Assembly (NCBI GenBank): GCA_039519185.1 | Contig: JAZGSX010000012.1 | Coordinates: forward strand, 186,001 to 250,000 | Length of the DNA stretch: 64,000 nucleotides | DNA from: Astragalus membranaceus | Taxonomy: Eukaryota; Streptophyta; Magnoliopsida; Fabales; Fabaceae | Reading direction: 5' to 3' | Shown here: positions 56,646 to 64,000 of the stretch, in pieces | Layout: each line of letters starts with the position of its first letter | Numbering within the stretch: the first letter of the stretch is position 1 | Translations under genes and position numbers: made by a program | The notes under the pieces: generated by a model | The model's input: only the letters and a program-made list of their open reading frames with translations | Database searches by the model: none | What the model was told of the DNA's origin: nothing

Positions 56646-57657
56646 TTGAGCATGTTCGATAGAAAGTTTGTGTGTTATGAATAAAATGGAAAACCGCTCT
56701 TAGAGAACGCGAGAGTGCAAATGTTAAAGAATGATAATAACACACGATACATGACTGATATTGTACACTGAAATTGACTGATATGGTACACGGTACTTGA
56801 CTGATATTATACACTGAAATTGACTGATATGGTACATGGTACTTGACTGGAATGACTAACAGCCCATTGCGGGTACACAGACTGAAAATGTATAATAAAT
56901 ACAAGAGGAAAAAGGGTGACGACCCTAAGAGGTTAGCATACTAGGGGAGGGGAAGTCATGAGCCCCAAAACCTAGACTCAAGAATGTTTCCCCTGCTAGA
57001 AATAGCGGGATGGGTTCACCAAAAGGTCAAGAGATGCCTATAAAATAGGTAGACTGAGGTGTTATGCTAAAAACATGGAACAAAGATTGCATGCTTCATG
57101 TGTCGCTTAGGAGGGCCATGAGCATGAAGGTTACAGGAACTAAATGTATTTCCACGTGGTTGCTTTTAGGACCACGAGTTCAAAACATGGCATAATGAAC
57201 CGCTAGAGTAGTAAGGGGTCTCGATAGGACTCACTGAGATAATGTTTATCTCACCCTTCATATTTGTGGTTTTTACAGAGAAACAGGGGAAAGCAAAGGC
57301 GATAAAGCATGGTTAGCTGGTGTGACTCTTGGAGTCCTTGAAGACCTAGTTTAATGTTTTAGACCTTTGTCTCGTTTATTGTTTCTATGTTCCGATTGTA
57401 TAACTTCAGTTGTTTAAGTTGTAAAATCGTTTCCGCTACTTTATGTTTTGAATATTGAACACCAGGATTATGTACAAGTCTTAAGTTTTGGAACTTAAGC
57501 ATTTTCAGAAAGTTTATGAGGTTCAGAGAACCAGTTATTATGTATTATCAGAAGTTTTTAGATGTGTTCAATATTTCAATAACAGGAAGTTACTCTGATG
57601 TATGCCATTTAGTGCATTTCGGTGATTCTATATTTTAGAATTTATCGGGGTGTTACA
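56646..57657 (+). repeat. LTR-B/C-type fragment, 3' part
   Basis: A 1-kb LTR end with two 46-bp units and the TAA/TTA hairpin (57236-57254), ending TGTTACA. It is intermediate between LTR-B and LTR-C. The primer site is cut after TTATGGTA, where the sequence folds to an antisense LTR piece. Confidence 0.85.
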
Positions 57658-57659
57658 TT

Positions 57660-58138
57660 ATGGTATAGAACTCACCGGCTGCGATGAAAATCGCAAAATC
57701 AACGAATCCGCGAGATGGAACGAAGAAATGACTTCACGAATGACTTCGGACTCGACTCCACGCTACTCTAAACGTTCCAAAAACTGAGCCGATAGGGCTT
57801 GGCCTATAATACTTCGAACTTCACTCCCAATCTACCTTATGAGGGTTGCTACTCGCTTTGTGGCTCCCAAAATGAACATGCAACTGTATTTCAGCTATTG
57901 GACTCCATTTTTGGAGCTTGGAGCTTCATGTGAACAAAAATGGTGAAATGGTGATGAGAAGGGTTGATGGGAATTTTCTGAGCATCAATGTATAGAGGAA
58001 GAAGAATGATGAACAATGGTGGTTTTGGATTCAACATGCATGAACAAATGAGGTAGAATCCCTCCCCTTTCTTCTCCACTCTCTCTCTCGAGTTCTCTCC
58101 TCCTCCTCTCTACTACTTGCTGAATTTCAGAAAAATGA
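57660..58138 (-). repeat. LTR-B fragment, antisense
   Basis: It matches minus-strand LTR-B at about 32795-33268, from the TATAGAACTCACCGG block to the purine-rich segment. It ends at AAAATGA (58132-58138), where gag sequence starts on the plus strand. Confidence 0.88.
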
Positions 58139-58426
58139 AGCCGTCCGAGTTCCGAGGAGGACCGGATGTTATGGAAGCTCAGCATTGGCTAGATGATATA
58201 GAGAAGATCTTCGTAGCTATGCAAGTAACTGATGATGACAAGTTGAGATTGGCAACTCATATGCTGAAAGGAGAAGCTAACAACTGGTGGACTAATGCCA
58301 AAGCCATGATGGTAACTATGGATACTCCCCAGACTTGGGAACATTTCAAGCAGGTATTTTTGGAGCAGTTCTTTCCGACAGCCATGAGGTTCGACAAGGA
58401 GAACGAGTTTCTAACTCTCACTCAAG
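58132..58426 (+). pseudogene. Gag fragment (~98 codons) between LTR pieces
   Basis: It encodes the capsid segment from MKPSEF to EFLTLTQ without interruption. It has no zinc knuckles. Both ends are microhomology junctions: AAAATGA on the left and ACTCAAG (58420-58426) on the right. It is not a functional gene. Confidence 0.88.
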
Positions 58427-59096
58427 AATGTTTCCCCTGCTAGAAATAGCGGGATGGGTTCACCAAAAGGTCAAGAGATGCCTATAAAATAGGTAGACTG
58501 AGGTGTTATGCTAAAAACATGGAACAAAGATTGCATGCTTCATGTGTCGCTTAGGAGGGCCATGAGCATGAAGGTTACAGGAACTGAATGTATTTCCACG
58601 TGGTTGCTTTTTAGGACCACGAGTTCAAAACAAGGCATAATGAACCGCTAGAGTAGTAAGGGGTCTCGATAGGACTCACTGAGATAATGTTTATCTCACC
58701 CTTCATATTTGTGGTTTTTACAGAGAAACAGGGGAAAGCAAAGGCGGTAAAGCATGGCTAGCTGGTGTGACTCTTGGAGTCATTGAAGACCTAGTTTAAT
58801 GTTTTAGACCTTGTTTCCGTTTGTGGTTCCTATGTTCCGATTGTATAACTTTCATTGTTAAGTTGTAAAATCGTTTCCGCTACTTTATGTTTTGAGTATT
58901 GAACACCAGGTTATGTACAAGTCTTAAGTTTTGGAACTTAAGCATACTGTGGAAAGCTTATGAGGTTCAGAGAACCAGTTTTTATATATTATCTAAAGTT
59001 TTAGATGTGTTCAATATTTCAATAACAGGAAGTTACTCTGATGTATGCCATTTAGTGCATTTCGGTGATTCTACATGTTAGAATTTATCGGGGTGT
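58420..59096 (+). repeat. LTR-B fragment, 3' 677 bp
   Basis: It runs from ACTCAAG to GGGTGTTA, two bases short of the normal LTR end. It is joined directly to the start region of the next LTR-B. It carries the hairpin near 58679-58697. Confidence 0.9.
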
Positions 59097-59097
59097 T

Positions 59098-61434
59098 AAA
59101 TTAGCTAATTAGCTAATTAGATTAATTAAATTAGCTAGAGGTTAAGTTGATTAAATTGCATTAATTATGTGATAATGAGAAGTTATAAATAATAGTTGTA
59201 CATAATTAGAATATTATGTTAAGCTAGTGAGTTATGGGATTAGGGTGGCGTTAGGAGTAATTTAAGAGAGTATTAGAGAGTAGGGGTATTTTGGCCCTTT
59301 CACCTCATTAAATGAGGCTCCAGCTGACCAAAACACCACAACACACTTCACTTCCCTCATTTTTCTGAAATTCAGCAAGTAGTAGAGAGGAGGAGGAGAG
59401 AACTCGAGAGAGAGAGTGGAGAAGAAAGGGGAGGGATTCTACCTCATTTGTTCATGCATGTTGAATCCAAAACCACCATTGTTCATCATTCTTCTTCCTC
59501 TATACATTGATGCTCAGAAAATTCCCATCAACCCTTCTCATCACCATTTCACCATTTTTGTTCACATGAAGCTCCAAGCTCCAAAAATGGAGTCCAATAG
59601 CTGAAATACAGTTGCATGTTCATTTTGGGAGCCACAAAGCGAGTAACAACCCTCATAAGGTAGATTGGGAGTGAAGTTCGAAGTATTATAGGCCAAGCTC
59701 TATCGGTTCAGTTTTTGGAACGTTTAGAGTAGCGTGGAGTCGAGTCCGAAGTCATTTCTTCGTTCCATCTCGCGGATTCGTTGATTTTGCGATTTTCATC
59801 GCAGCCGGTGAGTTCTATAACTCGCTTAGGGAATATGTTTGTGTTTCAGAATCTTCTTTTCGAAAACCATGGTCATGTATTTGTGTTATCAAAAGAAATC
59901 TTATTGAAAAAAACCGTTTTCCCCAAAACTTGTGATTGAACTATGAATTGCTTGATTGATTGTTGGGTGTGCTGGATTGGATTGCTATAATATTGTGTTT
60001 TAATGCGTGTTGGAGTTTGGGCCTCGATCGGAAGGGAAGTGGGAATCAGAATGGAATGGAATAATACATGAAAAACCTGTTTTCTGGAAACTGATAGAGA
60101 CGCACGGATCGTGTGCATACGAGCACGGGTCGTGCGCCTCCCTCTGATACGACAGGGACTGGGTTTTAAAACACACACGGATCGTGCGCCTAGTCGCACG
60201 GGTCGTGCGTAAGTCTCTGAAACTTTCTGTAAATCTGGTAGCTAACGCACGGATCGTGCGCCTACACGCACGGGTCGTGCGTATCTTCCTGGAAAATTTC
60301 TACGAACTGTTCAACCACGCACGGGTCGTGCGCCTACACGCACGGGTCGTGTGAGATTTTCTGACCTTCAATTTCAAAGTACATATTTATCCATTCCAAA
60401 TGATTTCAATCCTCTTCTAATCCATTCCCCAAGGTCCCACAACAATGTAAAGGTAACAATGGTATGAGATTGAACATGTTCGATAGAAAAATAGTGTGTT
60501 ATGAATAAAATGGAAAACCGCTCTTAGAGAACGCGAGAGTGCAAATGTTAAAGAATGATCATAACACACGATACTTGACTGATATTGTACACTGAAATTG
60601 ACTGATATGGTACATGGTACATGACTGGAATGACTAACAGCCCAATGTGGGTACACAGACTGAAAATGTATAATAAATACAAGAGGAAAAAGGGTGACGA
60701 CCCTAAGAGGTTAGCATACTAGGGGAGGGGAAGTCTTGAGCCCCAAAACCTAGACTCAAGAATGTTTCCCCTGCTAGAAATAGCGGGATGGGTTCACCAA
60801 AAGGTCAAGAGATGCCTATAAAATAGGTAGACTGAGGTGTTATGCTAAAAACATGGAACAAAGATTGCATGCTTCATGTGTCGCTTAGGAGGGCCATGAG
60901 CATGAAGGTTACAGGAACTGAATGTATTTCCACGTGGTTGCTTTTTAGGACCACGAGTTCAAAACAAGGCATAATGAACCGCTAGAGTAGTAAGGGGTCT
61001 CGATAGGACTCACTGAGATAATGTTTATCTCACCCTTTATATTTGTGGTTTTTACAGAGAAACAGGGGAAAGCAAAGGCGGTAAAGCATGGCTAGCTGGT
61101 GTGACTCTTGGAGTCATTGAAGACCTAGTTTAATGTTTTAGACCTTGTTTCCGTTTGTGGTTCCTATGTTCCGATTGTATAACTTTCATTGTTAAGTTGT
61201 AAAATCGTTTCCGCTACTTTATGTTTTGAGTATTGAACACCAGGTTATGTACAAGTCTTAAGTTTTGGAACTTAAGCATACTGTGGAAAGCTTATGAGGT
61301 TCAGAGAACCAGTTTTTATATATTATCTAAAGTTTTAGATGTGTTCAATATTTCAATAACAGGAAGTTACTCTGATGTATGCCATTTAGTGCATTTCGGT
61401 GATTCTACATGTTAGAATTTATCGGGGTGTTACA
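59098..61434 (+). repeat. LTR-B of the rightmost element (first ~11 bp missing)
   Basis: It lacks the TGTAACATCCC start but is otherwise full length and ends TGTTACA. It is close to the LTR of element G. It has palindrome pairs at 60102-60352 and the hairpin near 61015-61033. Confidence 0.92.
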
Positions 61435-61437
61435 TTA

Positions 61438-61483
61438 TGGTATCAGAGCCAGGTTTCGATCCTGGGACCTGTGGGTTATGGGC
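61438..61483 (-). other. 46-nt initiator tRNA-Met sequence in the leader of element D
   Basis: The same segment as at 31131-31176. It follows the LTR end by three bases, exactly where a primer site belongs. Read on the minus strand it gives the tRNA from the anticodon loop to CCA. Confidence 0.88.
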
Positions 61484-61561
61484 AGTTAGGTTTCGAGGAA
61501 TTCTCATACAAAATTTAGTGCATTTCTGTGGGTGCTATGTTTTATCACCCCAACTTCTAAT
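61484..61561 (+). other. Scrambled leader insert of element D
   Basis: It contains GGAATTCTCATACAA (61497-61511, sense integrase), ATTTAGTGCATTTC (61513-61526, sense LTR) and ATCACCCCAACTTCTAA (61544-61560, antisense polypurine tract). TTAGG occurs on both sides (61486-61490 and 61561-61565). Confidence 0.82.
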
Positions 61562-61665
61562 TAGGGTGGTTTTATCCCTCGAGTAACTCTGCTATCTTGC
61601 TTCTTGTGATACTAAGAGACATTGAGACTGATCAACTTAATACTTGGTGTATCATTTGCAGAATT

Positions 61666-64000
61666 ATGGCAGGAGGATCGAGGAATAACCCACCAGTTGA
61701 TCCGCATTCTGCATGGATGCAGAACGTGATCGAGAGACAACAGAAGATGATGGAAGATATGCTGCAGATGCAACAGAATGCTCAAGCTCAGCCCCAGCAA
61801 GTCCCTGAGCCTCAAGCTGACCCAAGGAGGGTTTTCTCTGAATTTCTGAAAATGAAGCCGTCCGAGTTCCGAGGAGGACCGGATGTTATGGAAGCTCAGC
61901 ATTGGCTAGATGATATAGAGAAGATCTTCGTAGCTATGCAAGTAACTGATGATGACAAGTTGAGATTGGCAACTCATATGCTGAAAGGAGAAGCTAACAA
62001 CTGGTGGACTAATGCCAAAGCCATGATGGTAACTATGGATACTCCCCAGACTTGGGAACATTTCAAGCAGGTATTTTTGGAGCAGTTCTTTCCGACAGCC
62101 ATGAGGTTCGACAAGGAGAACGAGTTTCTGACTCTCACTCAAGGAAGTTCAACTGTGGGTCAGTACGCGGCTAAGTTTGAAGAGTTATATCAATTCTTCG
62201 GTTTGGCCGGGTATGCTCCCAATGACAAGTGGAAAACCGAAAGGTTCAAGTATGGGCTAAGGGAAGACATTGCTCAGAGTTTGAGTTCTTTTGCCTATAC
62301 TAACTATGCTGCCATGGTTCAACAAGCACACATAGCTGAGAGTGACTTGAAGAGGTTATATGCAAGCAGAAAAGTATTCCATCAGAATAAGAAGAATGTT
62401 GGATCATCTAACCATCAGACGGGTCCCAGACACAACTACAACAAAGGGAAACAGGTTCAGTCATCGAACTCCTCAAAATTCAGTACGTGTTCCAACTGTG
62501 GAAAGTACCATCAGGGTAAGTGCCAGATGGGATCCAACCAGTGTTATTTCTGCAAGAAAGACGGCCATTTTGCACGGGACTGCCCAGAGAAAGAGAAGAG
62601 TCAAGGAAGTAACCCTGCTGCTACTACAACTCATGGGAGAGTTTACACCTTGGACGCCCAGAAGGTCACACCGTCAGATAATCTACTAAGGGGTATGGGA
62701 TCTCTTTTTAATAACTCCGTTAGTATTTTATATGATTCGGGTGCGACCCATTGTTTTATATCTCAAGTTTGTGTCGATCGGTTGGGATTGGCTTTAACTC
62801 CTTTGCCTCAACCAATCTCCATTAAGACTGCTGCTGAGGGTAGTGTTCAGACCCAAGCGATATGTGAAAATTGTCTTCTATCCATTGGAGACAGGAATTT
62901 TGTAGTAGACTTCATTTGTTTACCAATGAAGGGCATGGATGTCGTCCTAGGAATGAGTTGGATGACGGCCAACCATGTGACTATAGATTGTTTCCATCGA
63001 ACTATCGGTTTCGCCTCCGAGTCAGTGGAGCTACAGCCGCCCAATTCTGAAGCTGTTATTTCTTTCACTTCGGCCAGTAATTATCTGTTCCAAGGCGCGG
63101 AAGCTTACGTCATGATGCTGTCTGCATCCACTGAGACAGGTCAGGATTTATCTTCTGTGCAAGTTGTTAATGAATTTCTTGATGTGTTTCCCGATGAAGT
63201 TCCTTCATTTCCTCCGGACCGTGAGGTGGAATTTTCTATAGAATTGGTTCCAGGCACTGGACCTATTTCTATAGCCCCATATCGAATGTCGCCATTAGAG
63301 TTGAGGGAATTGAAAGTTCAACTAGAAGAGCTAATTTCCAAGCGGTTTATCCGGCCGAGTGCCTCACCATGGGGTGCTCCAGTGTTGCTTGTTAAGAAGA
63401 AGGACGGAAGTATGAGATTGTGTATTGATTATCGCCAGTTGAATAAAGTGACTGTCAAGAACAAGTACCCTCTACCAAGGATTGATGATTTGCTAGATCA
63501 GTTGAGGGGAGCTTCTGTGTTTTCAAAGATTGATCTAAGGTCCGGTTATCACCAAATCAGGGTTCGAGCTTTGGACGTCCCGAAGACCGCTTTCCGTACG
63601 AGATATGGACACTATGAATTCGTAGTGATGCCCTTCGGTTTGACCAATGCTCCAGCTGTATTCATGGATTATATGAATCGAATTTTTAATCCTTATCTGG
63701 ATCAGTTTGTGGTAGTGTTCATCGATGATATCTTGGTGTTCTCTAGGACGATTGAGGAGCATGTGCAACATCTCCGAATTGTTCTGAACGTTCTCCGAGA
63801 GAAGAAGTTGTATGCTAAGCCGTCCAAATGTGATTTTTGGATGCCAGAAGTTAAGTTTCTAGGCCACGTAATATCTAGGACAGGTGTTGCTGTGGATCCC
63901 AGTAAGATCGAAGCTGTGGTAGACTGGGAGCAGCCGTCTACGGTTACTGAGGTAAGAAGTTTCTTAGGATTAGCTGGGTACTATCGAAGATTCATTCAAG
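61666..64000 (+). CDS. gag-pol: Gag-Pol polyprotein of element D, N-terminal 778 codons in window
   Basis: It begins with the conserved MAGGS start. The visible part covers gag, both zinc knuckles, DSGA protease and RT past the FIDD motif to the linker before RNase H, and stays open to the window edge. It is nearly identical to elements G and H. Whether RNase H, integrase and the chromodomain-like tail are intact cannot be seen. Confidence 0.9.
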   Translation, partial: MAGGSRNNPPVDPHSAWMQNVIERQQKMMEDMLQMQQNAQAQPQQVPEPQADPRRVFSEFLKMKPSEFRGGPDVMEAQHWLDDIEKIFVAMQVTDDDKLRLATHMLKGEANNWWTNAKAMMVTMDTPQTWEHFKQVFLEQFFPTAMRFDKENEFLTLTQGSSTVGQYAAKFEELYQFFGLAGYAPNDKWKTERFKYGLREDIAQSLSSFAYTNYAAMVQQAHIAESDLKRLYASRKVFHQNKKNVGSSNHQTGPRHNYNKGKQVQSSNSSKFSTCSNCGKYHQGKCQMGSNQCYFCKKDGHFARDCPEKEKSQGSNPAATTTHGRVYTLDAQKVTPSDNLLRGMGSLFNNSVSILYDSGATHCFISQVCVDRLGLALTPLPQPISIKTAAEGSVQTQAICENCLLSIGDRNFVVDFICLPMKGMDVVLGMSWMTANHVTIDCFHRTIGFASESVELQPPNSEAVISFTSASNYLFQGAEAYVMMLSASTETGQDLSSVQVVNEFLDVFPDEVPSFPPDREVEFSIELVPGTGPISIAPYRMSPLELRELKVQLEELISKRFIRPSASPWGAPVLLVKKKDGSMRLCIDYRQLNKVTVKNKYPLPRIDDLLDQLRGASVFSKIDLRSGYHQIRVRALDVPKTAFRTRYGHYEFVVMPFGLTNAPAVFMDYMNRIFNPYLDQFVVVFIDDILVFSRTIEEHVQHLRIVLNVLREKKLYAKPSKCDFWMPEVKFLGHVISRTGVAVDPSKIEAVVDWEQPSTVTEVRSFLGLAGYYRRFIQ

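Larger units (their letters stand above)
61435..64000 (+). mobile_element. Element D: plus-strand LTR-B element interior, continues past the window
   Basis: It shares the tRNA-derived leader and filler with element G in the opposite orientation. The interior is intact as far as the window shows. The 3' part and second LTR, if any, lie outside. Confidence 0.9.

Overview
The window looks like gene-poor, pericentromere-like plant DNA. Every stretch longer than about 100 bases can be assigned to long-terminal-repeat (LTR) retrotransposons of the Ty3/Gypsy class. The best-preserved polyprotein has the order gag - zinc knuckles - protease - RT - RNase H - integrase - C-terminal chromodomain-like tail, LTRs of 2.3-3.1 kb and a primer site for initiator tRNA-Met. 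That combination fits the plant chromovirus Tekay/Del lineage. The tRNA-derived sequence matches the plant initiator tRNA, so the host is a plant, probably an angiosperm; I cannot name the species. I see no host gene, rRNA, functional tRNA gene or CRISPR array.

I distinguish five LTR types: LTR-A (about 3.1 kb), LTR-B (about 2.34 kb), LTR-C (3,092 bp), and LTR-D and LTR-E (fragments only). Layout: 1-10072 is three pieces of a non-autonomous LTR-A element, folded into a large palindrome. 10066-11375 is a hairpin-like inverted copy of an RT fragment. 11376-20607 is a complete LTR-B element with a 5-bp target duplication; it interrupts an antisense sister element (pieces 10789-11375 and 20608-22430). 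22431-25756 holds an LTR-D fragment and a gag-only LTR-E element. 25757-33754 holds a minus-strand LTR-B element in circularly permuted order. 33769-37627 is a plus-strand gag-pol fragment. 37666-43604 is another LTR-A copy. 43681-56645 is an LTR-C fragment, a fold-back and a tandem LTR-C array. 56646-59096 is a mosaic of small LTR-B and gag pieces. 59098-64000 is a plus-strand LTR-B element that runs off the window.

The autonomous LTR-B polyprotein could in principle supply enzymes in trans to the non-autonomous LTR-A and LTR-E elements, because primer site and polypurine tract are conserved between them. Three things stand out. First, two copies carry 46 nt of initiator tRNA instead of the usual 12-nt match. 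Second, several junctions look like integrated extrachromosomal circles or microhomology template switching. Third, two sequence architectures recur across otherwise divergent LTR types: paired 13-bp palindromes spaced 21 bp apart and repeated every ~72 bp, and a hairpin with compensatory base changes. Assembly error has to be excluded for the fold-back junctions.
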